Shown: in pieces, positions 5,873 to 13,510 of the stretch
Layout of the letters: the number at the start of each line of letters is the position of its first letter
How positions within the stretch are numbered: position 1 is the stretch's first letter
NCBI GenBank assembly: GCA_029062075.1
Contig: JAIDQW010000362.1
Span: 1-14,312, forward strand
Source: Paramuribaculum sp.
GTDB lineage: Bacteria; Bacteroidota; Bacteroidia; Bacteroidales; Muribaculaceae
Length of the DNA: 14,312 nt
Direction: 5' to 3'
Program-made: the position numbers and the translations under genes
Notes under the pieces: generated by a model
What the model saw: the letters and a program-made list of their open reading frames with translations, nothing else
Database searches by the model: none
What the model was told of the DNA's origin: nothing

Positions 5873-7066
5873 ATGATTCATATTTCAGACCGAGTGACTA
5901 ACCTTTCTCCGTCACAAACCCTTGCAATGAGCCAGAAAAGTTCTGAACTTAAGGCTCAGGGTGTGGATGTTATCAACCTCTCTGTTGGAGAGCCCGATTT
6001 CAACACCCCCGATCATATAAAGGAAGCTGCGAAGAAAGCTATTGACGATAATTTTTCATTCTACACTCCGGTAGCCGGATATATGTCTCTCCGCAAAGCT
6101 ATTGCACAGAACCTGCGCGAAGTGAACGGTGTGGAATACGCACCGGAGCAGATTGTTGTTGGCGGCGGAGCCAAGCAGGCACTCTGCAATGCTGTGCTGA
6201 GCATAGTCAATCCGGGAGATGAGGTTATTATTCCCACTCCGGCATGGGTAAGCTATGTGGAGATGGTAAAACTTGCCGAGGGCACCAATGTGCTTGTACC
6301 GGCAGGCATTGACCAGAATTTCAAAATCACCCCGGAGCAGCTTGAAAAAGCTATTACACCGCGCACCCGTCTGATTATCATCTGCTCACCGTCAAACCCC
6401 ACCGGCAGTGTTTACACCAAAGCCGAGCTTCAGGGACTTGTTGATGTACTCAAAAAATATCCCGATATCACAATCATAGCCGATGAAATTTATCAGCATA
6501 TCAACTTCACCGGCAGCTTCACATCACTCGGCACTTTCCCCGAAGTGGCAGACAGAGTGGTAGTGGTGAACGGTGTGTCTAAGGCATACGCCATGACCGG
6601 GTGGCGCATCGGTTTCATCGCTGCTCCGCTGCAGGTTGCCAAAGCGGTGAGCAAGCTCCAGAGCCAATATACCTCCAACCCCTCATCTATAGCCCAGAAA
6701 GCAGCCGAAGCCGCATACACCGGTTCTCAGGAGTGCGTAGAAGAGATGCGCCGGGCTTTTGAGCGCAGAAGAGACCTTGTTGTTTCCCTCGCCAAAGAGA
6801 TTCCGGACATCGAGGTAAATGTACCTCAGGGAGCATTCTACCTCTTCCCCAAAGTCAGCGCCTACTTCGGCAAACGTTTCGGTGACAAGGTTATTGAAAA
6901 TGACACCGACCTTGCCATGTACCTTCTTGAGGAGGGGCATGTGGCAACAGTTGCCGGCGAGGCTTTCTGCCTGCCGGGATACATCCGCCTGAGCTACGCC
7001 ACTTCCGATGACAATATCCGTGAGGCTATGCGCCGCATTGCCGAGGCATTAAAGAAACTCAAATAA
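5873..7066 (+). CDS. aspC: Class I (Ib-type) aspartate/aromatic aminotransferase
   Basis: Cytoplasmic PLP-dependent aminotransferase of fold type I, 397 aa, the normal size of class Ib aspartate aminotransferases. Key residues visible: SVGEPDF near the N-terminus, GGGAKQAL (phosphate-binding loop, about 97-104), SNPTG (Asn175), ADEIY (Asp204, Tyr207), VSKAYAMTGWRIG with the PLP lysine K237 and Arg245, and IRLSYA with the carboxylate-binding Arg372. The main reaction is probably aspartate + 2-oxoglutarate to oxaloacetate + glutamate. Some class Ib enzymes also transaminate prephenate, which would fit aroA two genes downstream; the sequence read here does not decide this. An in-frame extension to 5768 was rejected because the promoter lies within it. 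The next gene begins 2 bp after the stop. Confidence 0.92.
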   Translation: MIHISDRVTNLSPSQTLAMSQKSSELKAQGVDVINLSVGEPDFNTPDHIKEAAKKAIDDNFSFYTPVAGYMSLRKAIAQNLREVNGVEYAPEQIVVGGGAKQALCNAVLSIVNPGDEVIIPTPAWVSYVEMVKLAEGTNVLVPAGIDQNFKITPEQLEKAITPRTRLIIICSPSNPTGSVYTKAELQGLVDVLKKYPDITIIADEIYQHINFTGSFTSLGTFPEVADRVVVVNGVSKAYAMTGWRIGFIAAPLQVAKAVSKLQSQYTSNPSSIAQKAAEAAYTGSQECVEEMRRAFERRRDLVVSLAKEIPDIEVNVPQGAFYLFPKVSAYFGKRFGDKVIENDTDLAMYLLEEGHVATVAGEAFCLPGYIRLSYATSDDNIREAMRRIAEALKKLK

Positions 7067-7068
7067 AT

Positions 7069-8172
7069 ATGCTCCGTTCAGCAGCTGTTATTGCTGTTTC
7101 CGCACTGATAGCTTTCACCTCATGCAAAGGTGGAAGCGCCTCCGGCAGCGACACGCCGGACACCCTCTGCCTCACGGGACAGGTCATTGCCCAGGATGAT
7201 GCATTCAAATCGCCATACGGCATCGCTGCCTCCAATTCAAAAATATATGTGCGCAATTCAGGCACCTCAGCCATGCTCATTGACGAGTTTGATGCCGAGG
7301 GCAATTATGTGCGTTCATTCCTGCCACAGGGCAGCGGTGAAGGAGCTATGCCTTACCTCGATGCACTCCGCTACGACGAGCTGAACTCACGCCTTGTTGT
7401 TGAAGCAGCTCCTATGTACGGAGCACTCAGAGTGGTGGATCATCTCGACACCGACAAGCCTCGGCTCAACACAGTTTTCACCCTGCCGGACAGAATTGCG
7501 GGCTCCCCTGCCGACTCCGTTGTGCCTGCACATATCATACGACTTGCAAACGGAGCCATTATTGCTCCCAACCTTACCCCCGCGGGTATGCTTGCAATAT
7601 ATGACAATACCGGCAGGTTCAAGCGGATAGTCCAGCCATACCCGGCTAAGGAGAAGCTGGGCAGCGATGTGCCGGACTATGCCCTCGCCAACTTCTTTCA
7701 GATGAAGGGAGGAGCAAGCCCTGACGGTAAGCATTTTGCCACCGCGAGTGCTCTCGGAGATATAATTTCCTTCGGCACTGTTGAAGGTGACTCCGTAAAA
7801 ATCATCACCAATGTCGGTGAGCCTCAGGAGGGAATCGAAATCAGCAAGGAGGATGGCAGCTTCGCCACTTTCAGCTACACCGATAAACTCCGTTACTTTT
7901 TTCCCGCGGGCATAACCCTTTCCAACAAAAACGTCTATGCTATTGAGGGTGGATATGCCACAGAATTTACCGAGGCTCGCAAAAAGATGACCGAGGGTGA
8001 GGCTGCACCGGTTACCCGCATAAGAGTATATGACTATAATGGCAATATAAAGCGCGTGCTTGAAATCAATGTCGGCAGATGCATTATTGCCGTAACGCCG
8101 GATGACTCAACACTATATGCACTTGGGGAGGATAATGAGAACGGCTACCAACTTTTCAAATTTGAATTATGA
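7069..8172 (+). CDS. BF3164-like six-bladed beta-propeller lipoprotein
   Basis: The 367-aa protein has an N-terminal hydrophobic signal ending in FTSC (Cys19), followed by a Gly/Ser-rich linker, as in exported lipoproteins. The body repeats strand patterns typical of TolB/NHL-like propellers: GIAASNSKIYVRN, LIDEFDAEGNYVRSF, LAIYDNTGRFKRIV, IRVYDYNGNIKRVLEIN and ITLSNKNVYAIEGG. This pattern and length match the Bacteroidales 'BF3164-like lipoprotein' / six-bladed propeller group, from memory. No catalytic residues were recognised; a binding or scaffolding role at the envelope is the usual assumption. It begins 2 bp after the aminotransferase stop, and its TGA overlaps the aroA ATG by 4 bp. Its link with aromatic biosynthesis is unexplained. 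Confidence 0.7.
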   Translation: MLRSAAVIAVSALIAFTSCKGGSASGSDTPDTLCLTGQVIAQDDAFKSPYGIAASNSKIYVRNSGTSAMLIDEFDAEGNYVRSFLPQGSGEGAMPYLDALRYDELNSRLVVEAAPMYGALRVVDHLDTDKPRLNTVFTLPDRIAGSPADSVVPAHIIRLANGAIIAPNLTPAGMLAIYDNTGRFKRIVQPYPAKEKLGSDVPDYALANFFQMKGGASPDGKHFATASALGDIISFGTVEGDSVKIITNVGEPQEGIEISKEDGSFATFSYTDKLRYFFPAGITLSNKNVYAIEGGYATEFTEARKKMTEGEAAPVTRIRVYDYNGNIKRVLEINVGRCIIAVTPDDSTLYALGEDNENGYQLFKFEL

Positions 8173-9419
8173 GATACCGCATATTCCCGCCGGAAGAGCT
8201 GATGGATGTGGAGATAACCCTCCCACTGTCGAAAAGCATAAGCAACCGCGTGCTGATCATCAATGCACTCACACCTGGCTCCGACCCGCTCAGTTCAGTT
8301 GCTTACTGCGACGACACTGATGTGATGCTTGCAGCCCTGTCGTCACAAACCGGTGAGGTGAATATCGGAGCTGCGGGAACAGCCATGCGGTTTCTTACCG
8401 CTTATTTTGCCGTGCAGCCGGGGCGTGAGGTTATTCTCACCGGCTCGGAAAGAATGTGCAACAGACCCATAGCTCCACTTGTTGATGCCCTGAAAAGCAT
8501 CGGAGCAGACATATCGTACGCTGCCAAAGAAGGCTTTCCTCCTCTTGTTATAAAAGGCAAATGCCTTGCCGGCGGAGAGGTGAGAATAGATGCCGGAGTG
8601 AGTTCGCAATACATCTCCGCACTTATGATGATTGCCCCCGTGCTTGAGAAAGGGCTCACCATAACCCTTGAAGGAGACGTTATCTCAATGCCTTATATTC
8701 GCATGACCGCTCACATTATGGAGTGTTTCGGTGTTTCGGTTAATATTGACGGAAATACTATTACAATTCCACATAGCACTTATACCGCTCCAAAGAATTT
8801 TGAGGTGGAAGCTGACTGGAGCGCAGCATCATACTGGTTTGAGATTCAGGCTCTGACCTGCGGGTGGACCACTCTCAAGGGGCTGCATGAAAAGAGCTGT
8901 CAGGGCGATAGCGCGATAGTCGAACTTTTCCGTGAGCTCGGAGTAGAAACCGGCTTTGAAGAATCACCGCTTCAGGCTGTTCTGGAAGCTTCGCCCGACC
9001 TTGCTCCACGCTTTGTTGCTGACCTCTCCTCCACCCCGGATGTGGCACAGACATTTGCCGTGACCTGCTCCATGCTTGGTGTACCCTTCCGCCTCAGCGG
9101 GCTACGCTCGCTCCGCATTAAGGAAACCGACCGAATCGCCGCCCTCTACAACGAGTTGCTCAAAGTGGGGGTTATTCTTGAAACCGAAGGCGATGAAGTA
9201 ATCTCTTGGGACGGTATTCGCCGTCCGGTGAGTGAAATACCCGCTTTCGACACATACAGCGATCACCGCATGGCTCTCTCTCTGGCACCTGCAGCAATAT
9301 TTATACCCGGTATAATTATAAATGATGCCGAGGTGGTTACGAAAAGTTACCCCGGTTACTGGGACGACCTGCGCAAGGCGGGATTTACCGTTGAAGAATA
9401 TACTGCCGAAGCTGAATGA
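8169..9419 (+). CDS. aroA: 3-phosphoshikimate 1-carboxyvinyltransferase (EPSP synthase)
   Basis: Sixth step of the shikimate pathway: shikimate-3-phosphate + phosphoenolpyruvate to EPSP + phosphate, in the cytoplasm. The 416 residues cover the whole two-domain fold. Seen: LPLSKSISNR (K22, S23, R27, substrate binding), GAAGTAMRF (67-75, PEP loop, where the common form is GNAGTAMRP), NRPIAPLVDAL, SSQYISALMM (S145, S146, Q147), DWSAASYW, STPDVAQT with the catalytic Asp291, RIKETDR with catalytic Glu319, and YSDHRMA (365-367). All essential residues are present, so it should be active. The Asn-to-Ala and Pro-to-Phe changes in the PEP loop and the Leu before the first SKS differ from the E. coli enzyme. 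It overlaps both neighbours by 4 bp (ATGA). Confidence 0.96.
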   Translation: MRYRIFPPEELMDVEITLPLSKSISNRVLIINALTPGSDPLSSVAYCDDTDVMLAALSSQTGEVNIGAAGTAMRFLTAYFAVQPGREVILTGSERMCNRPIAPLVDALKSIGADISYAAKEGFPPLVIKGKCLAGGEVRIDAGVSSQYISALMMIAPVLEKGLTITLEGDVISMPYIRMTAHIMECFGVSVNIDGNTITIPHSTYTAPKNFEVEADWSAASYWFEIQALTCGWTTLKGLHEKSCQGDSAIVELFRELGVETGFEESPLQAVLEASPDLAPRFVADLSSTPDVAQTFAVTCSMLGVPFRLSGLRSLRIKETDRIAALYNELLKVGVILETEGDEVISWDGIRRPVSEIPAFDTYSDHRMALSLAPAAIFIPGIIINDAEVVTKSYPGYWDDLRKAGFTVEEYTAEAE

Positions 9420-9832
9420 ACGCTGCTCTTATCATATTAGCCGCACTGGTTGCCGTGGGTTTGGTGCTCTGGCTGCTTGACCGACGTCATAGCGACTCCA
9501 CCGCCGAATCTGACCCTGAACCGGCGGCTGAAACCACTGAGGAGTGCTGCGGAATGCACATTACCTGCGAAAAAGACTCGCTGGTATCTGCCGCGAGTGC
9601 GGAGATTGAATATTACGATGACGAAGAGCTGGATGTGTATGCCGGATTAGGCGCAGACGACTATACGGAAGAAGCCATAGAGGAATTCAGGAATGTGCTG
9701 CTCACCCTTCTGCCTCATGACATAGCCGGCTGGGCGAGAAGCTGTACCCTAAGAGGCATCACTCTCCCCACTCCGGTGCGCGAGGAGCTTATAATGATAG
9801 TCAGCGAGGCGCGCGCAGCCAAAACAAGCTAA
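9416..9832 (+). CDS. Small membrane-anchored protein with CCxxHxxC motif, function unknown
   Basis: A protein of 138 residues. Residues about 2-21 form one hydrophobic helix, followed by a basic RRH and an acidic Glu/Asp-rich stretch, so it is probably anchored in the inner membrane with the C-terminal part cytoplasmic. Then come ECCGMHITCEKDSL, with three cysteines and a histidine (about 43-51), and an acidic IEYYDDEELDVYAGL. The C-terminal third (EEFRNVLLTLLPHDIAGWARSCTLRGITLP) looks helical. I have the impression that this arrangement recurs beside aroA in Bacteroidales, without a proven function. The CCxxHxxC cluster could bind a metal, which would suit the metal permease 11 bp downstream, but that is inference. 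The start overlaps the aroA stop by 4 bp. Confidence 0.75.
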   Translation: MNAALIILAALVAVGLVLWLLDRRHSDSTAESDPEPAAETTEECCGMHITCEKDSLVSAASAEIEYYDDEELDVYAGLGADDYTEEAIEEFRNVLLTLLPHDIAGWARSCTLRGITLPTPVREELIMIVSEARAAKTS

Positions 9833-9837
9833 AAGGA
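9832..9837 (+). promoter_or_regulatory. Shine-Dalgarno site of the metal permease gene
   Basis: AAAGGA lies 6 bases before the ATG at 9844 and fits a classic ribosome-binding site. It stands out because the other genes here show none and instead rely on stop-start overlap or AT-rich leaders. It supports 9844 over the out-of-frame ATG at 9839. Confidence 0.5.
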
Positions 9838-9843
9838 CATGCG

Positions 9844-10671
9844 ATGTTTGAACTACTTAAATACTCCTTTTTCACCAACGCACTCGCCGGTCTGGCTATT
9901 ATCAGCGTGGCATCAGCTATTATCGGCACATATATTGTTACCCGACGGCTCGTGTCTCTGAGCGGCGGAGTGACCCATGCCTGCTTCGGCGGACTCGGAC
10001 TCGGCTATTATTTCGGTGTAAACCCGATTTTCATGGCTGCCTTGTTCGCTATAGCCTCATCAATGGGAGTGGAGCTGATGTCAACCCGTGGAAGAATCAG
10101 AGAAGACAGCGCCACAGCTGTTGTGTGGGCACTCGGCATGGCAGTGGGAATCCTTTTTGTGTTTCTCACTCCCGGATATGTGCCTGAACTCAACAGTTTT
10201 CTGTTTGGCAACGTCCTCACTATCGCATCCGGCGATTTATGGGCATTCGGTATCTTCACCATAGTGCTCCTTATTTTCTTCGCCCTGTTTTACAACAAGA
10301 TAGTGTTTTGCGCCTTTGACCGCGATTTCGCCAAGGTGATGCACTTGCCTGTGCGGTTTATCAACTACTCCATGACTGTTCTCGTTGCAGTATGCATTGT
10401 TCTAACTATCAGACTTGTGGGAGTTATGCTGCTTATGTCGATGCTAACACTGCCACAAATGATTGCCGAACTCTTTTACCGCAAATTCGGTTCGGTGATG
10501 CTCGCCTCGGTAATTGTCTCGCTGGTGTGCTGCATCGGCGGACTGCTCTTATGCACAGTTATAGATGTGCCCTGTTCCGCGCTAATAGTACTGGGAATGT
10601 GCTTTTTATACCTCTGCCTGACTGTCGCGTTGCCTCTGGTGAGAAATAATAGAAGAGTCAAACCGTTATAA
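9844..10671 (+). CDS. Metal-ion ABC transporter permease (ZnuB/TroC, ABC-3 family)
   Basis: Integral inner-membrane subunit of a zinc/manganese/iron-type ABC importer, 275 residues with about seven or eight hydrophobic helices. Family features seen: RRLVSLSGGVTHACFGGLGL (about 34-53), which fits the 'R-x-L-x-L-x-G-x-x-T/S-H-x-x-x-x-G' region after the first helix; an acidic/basic cytoplasmic loop with REDSATAVVWALGMAVGI; and RLVGVMLLMSMLTLPQMIAE near residue 190-209, matching the conserved 'VG-x-L-L-V-x-x-x-L-x-x-P-A' segment. No ATPase or solute-binding protein gene lies next to it, so its partners must be encoded elsewhere. The metal cannot be assigned. It follows the CCxxHxxC gene by 11 bp and precedes the porW-like gene by 4 bp. 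Confidence 0.9.
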   Translation: MFELLKYSFFTNALAGLAIISVASAIIGTYIVTRRLVSLSGGVTHACFGGLGLGYYFGVNPIFMAALFAIASSMGVELMSTRGRIREDSATAVVWALGMAVGILFVFLTPGYVPELNSFLFGNVLTIASGDLWAFGIFTIVLLIFFALFYNKIVFCAFDRDFAKVMHLPVRFINYSMTVLVAVCIVLTIRLVGVMLLMSMLTLPQMIAELFYRKFGSVMLASVIVSLVCCIGGLLLCTVIDVPCSALIVLGMCFLYLCLTVALPLVRNNRRVKPL

Positions 10672-10675
10672 ATCA

Positions 10676-13510
10676 GTGAAGCATAAACTCCTAATTATAG
10701 CCGCTCTGATTTGCACAACTCTTTTTTGGGGATGTACGCCGAAGAAGAACACAGCTGCGACACGCAATTATCAGGCGTTTATCACACGCTACAACATCTA
10801 TTTCAACGGTGATGAGCACTATAAGGAGACGCTGAAAAGCATGGAAAACAGCTATGAGGACGATTTTACCAAACTGATTCCCATGCATCCCGCGGAGGCG
10901 AGGGGAAACAGCAGCTCGCCCCAACCCAACGGCTCTTTTACTCGCTCGATAGAGAAGGCGCAGAAAGCCATCCAGTTGCGTTCCATAAAGAAACGCCCAC
11001 AGCGCACTCCAGGCAGGAGCCGTGACCCCGAATACCGCGAATGGCTTAAGCGTGAGGAGTATAACCCATTTATTCACAACGCCTGGATGCTGATGGCTCG
11101 CAGCCAGTACATGGATGGCAATTTCCTTGCAGCCGCATCTACTTTCATGTATATTGCGCGCCATTTCAGCTGGCTGCCAAAAACGGTTACAGAAGCTAAG
11201 ATATGGCAGGCGCGAAGCTACTGCGCCGCCGGCTGGCTCAACGAGGCTCGCGCAATACTGGACAGGGTGAGGGAGAAAGACCTAACAGATTCGGAACTGA
11301 AAGGACTGTACGCGTTCACTGACGCTGACATTTGTATTTCCAAGGGGGAATATGCTCAAGCGGTTGCTCCGCTGCGCGTTGCTATAGAAAACAGCAAGGG
11401 TATCCAGCGTACCCGCCTCACTTTCCTGCTCGGTCAGATTTTGCAGCGCAACGGAGATTACGAAGGAGCGTCGCAAGCCTACTCAAAGGTAAGCTCAGGA
11501 TTTTCAACGCCTTACCGTATCAAGTTTAATGCCCGCATAAGGCAGAGTGCCACTGCCACCGGCAAAGCAATAGAATCTGAGCTGAAAGCAGTGCGACGAA
11601 TGGCAAAGTACGAGCGCAACAAAGATTATCTTGACCAGATTTACTATGCCGAAGGGAATCTACTGCTCGCCGAGGGGGACACTCTCGGTGCAATCAAGGC
11701 ATACGGCAATGCGGTGGAAAAGTCAACCCGCAAGGGCATTGACATGGCTATTGCCAACCTTGCGCTCGGTGAGCTGTATTTCGTTACCGGCGACTACGAC
11801 AAGGCTCAGCCTTGCTTTGCCGCGTGTGTAACGGTTTTAGATAAGGACTATCCCGGAATGGATCAGATAAAACTGAAATCTGACGTTCTGGATGACCTTG
11901 CCGTGCATTCCCGCAACGTGCATCTCCAGGATTCACTCCTGAAACTATCCGAGATGCCTGAGAGCGAGCGCCTTGAAGTTGTGAACCGCATTATTGATGA
12001 ACTTAAGCGGCGCGAAAAGGAGGAAGCTGAGGAGCAGGAGAGACTCAGAAGGGACGAGGAGGACGCCGAGAGAGCCAATTCCGAGACTTTGGGAGAAAAC
12101 GCCAAAGCTCCATCTTCGTTTACTCTCAACACCGATAATTCATGGTACTTTTATAATAACAGCGTAAAAAATGCAGGAGCTAACGAGTTTCGCCGCCGCT
12201 GGGGAGGCAGAAAACTCGAAGACAACTGGCGCCGACGCAACAAAAGCGATTTCGCAAGTATTCAGGATGAACCGGAGGTGACTGAAAGTTCTGACTCAAC
12301 GGCTACGGAGGACGGTGAAACAGTTGTCGTCAGCAAGAAGGATGAGAAAGACCCGCACAACCCTCAGTTCTACCTCAAAGATATTCCTGAAACGGATGAG
12401 GAAAAGGCTGCCGCCCATGAAATTATTATGGAGGGACTGTACAATATGGGGCTGATTCTGAAGGACAAGCTTGAAGATTATCCGGCGGCTGAAAAACCGT
12501 GGACACGCCTACTCGAACAATATCCCGACAATATTTATCGTCTTGACACCTATTATAATCTGTACCTTATGTATATGCGGGCGGGAAATATTGACATGGC
12601 AGAACACTACCGCAAACTTATAGTGTCGGAATTTTCCGACTCCCCACTCGGCAAGGCAATGACAGACCCTCAATACCTTGAAAATCTTAAGGCTATGCCA
12701 CAGAAACAGGAGGAGCTGTACCAGCAGGCTTACACTTATTTCCTTGAAAACCGGAATCAGGAGGTGAGAAAAACAGTGGAAGAGGCTAAGGAGAAATATC
12801 CGCTCAGTCCGCTGATGCCTAAATTCCTGTTTCTCAACGCACTCACTAATGTTTCAGACGGACATACTTCCGAATTTCTCAGCGGACTCCGCTCTATTGT
12901 CGAGCAATATCCCGATGCAGACGTAACACCGCTTGCCTCGGCATATATCAAAGGTGCGGCAGCCGGTAAATCGCTTACTACCGGTTCTGCAAACCGCGCC
13001 GGAATGATTCGATCGATAAGACTCACAGATGACTCCGGTGCGGAACTGCCTCAGATTGCCGACACGGTGATAATGGACCTCAACCCCGAAGCGGCGCAGA
13101 TGCTTCTGCTCACTTATCCGCTTGACAGCGTCAACGCAAATGAGATACTTTATGAGGTTGCCCGCTTCAATTTCAACACATTCAATATCCGCGATTTTGA
13201 CCTGGAGCAGCTTGAGTTCGGCAATTTAGGCATTCTTCTCATCAAGGGATTCTCAAATATCACCGAGGTGTCGCGCTATCGCGCCATGCTTGAGGGAGCT
13301 GACGGTGTGAAATTACCGCCGGAAGTAGTGCCTGTTGTGGTGTCGGAAGAAAATTTTGCAGTAATTTTGCGCAACGGTCTCACGCTGGATATGTATATCC
13401 GCGCTGCGGAGGACGCTGCCGCACGTGGAGTGCATGAGGCGGTGCTCACTCCGGATGAGTACCCGGATGAGGAAGATATGTATGGATCGAATGAACAGGA
13501 AGAAGAATGA
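10676..13510 (+). CDS. porW: PorW/SprE-like TPR lipoprotein of type IX secretion
   Basis: Large lipoprotein (944 aa) related to PorW of Porphyromonas and SprE of Flavobacterium, which are needed for type IX secretion and link the outer-membrane and inner-membrane parts of the system. GTG start at 10676, 4 bp after the permease stop, then a signal with lipobox LFWGC (Cys20). The mature N-terminus has TRNYQAFITRYNIYFNGDEH, a hallmark of this group. Residues about 125-400 contain helical TPR-type repeats (for example GDYEGASQAYSKV, GDTLGAIKAYGNAV, GDYDKAQPCFAACV). A strongly charged coiled-coil-like stretch follows (about 441-466), then a Ser/Glu-rich linker and another helical-repeat region. 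The C-terminal section (FNFNTFNIRDFDLEQLEF and on) resembles an SPOR-like segment, ending in an acidic tail. Its stop overlaps the porX start by 4 bp. Confidence 0.8.
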   Translation: MKHKLLIIAALICTTLFWGCTPKKNTAATRNYQAFITRYNIYFNGDEHYKETLKSMENSYEDDFTKLIPMHPAEARGNSSSPQPNGSFTRSIEKAQKAIQLRSIKKRPQRTPGRSRDPEYREWLKREEYNPFIHNAWMLMARSQYMDGNFLAAASTFMYIARHFSWLPKTVTEAKIWQARSYCAAGWLNEARAILDRVREKDLTDSELKGLYAFTDADICISKGEYAQAVAPLRVAIENSKGIQRTRLTFLLGQILQRNGDYEGASQAYSKVSSGFSTPYRIKFNARIRQSATATGKAIESELKAVRRMAKYERNKDYLDQIYYAEGNLLLAEGDTLGAIKAYGNAVEKSTRKGIDMAIANLALGELYFVTGDYDKAQPCFAACVTVLDKDYPGMDQIKLKSDVLDDLAVHSRNVHLQDSLLKLSEMPESERLEVVNRIIDELKRREKEEAEEQERLRRDEEDAERANSETLGENAKAPSSFTLNTDNSWYFYNNSVKNAGANEFRRRWGGRKLEDNWRRRNKSDFASIQDEPEVTESSDSTATEDGETVVVSKKDEKDPHNPQFYLKDIPETDEEKAAAHEIIMEGLYNMGLILKDKLEDYPAAEKPWTRLLEQYPDNIYRLDTYYNLYLMYMRAGNIDMAEHYRKLIVSEFSDSPLGKAMTDPQYLENLKAMPQKQEELYQQAYTYFLENRNQEVRKTVEEAKEKYPLSPLMPKFLFLNALTNVSDGHTSEFLSGLRSIVEQYPDADVTPLASAYIKGAAAGKSLTTGSANRAGMIRSIRLTDDSGAELPQIADTVIMDLNPEAAQMLLLTYPLDSVNANEILYEVARFNFNTFNIRDFDLEQLEFGNLGILLIKGFSNITEVSRYRAMLEGADGVKLPPEVVPVVVSEENFAVILRNGLTLDMYIRAAEDAAARGVHEAVLTPDEYPDEEDMYGSNEQEEE

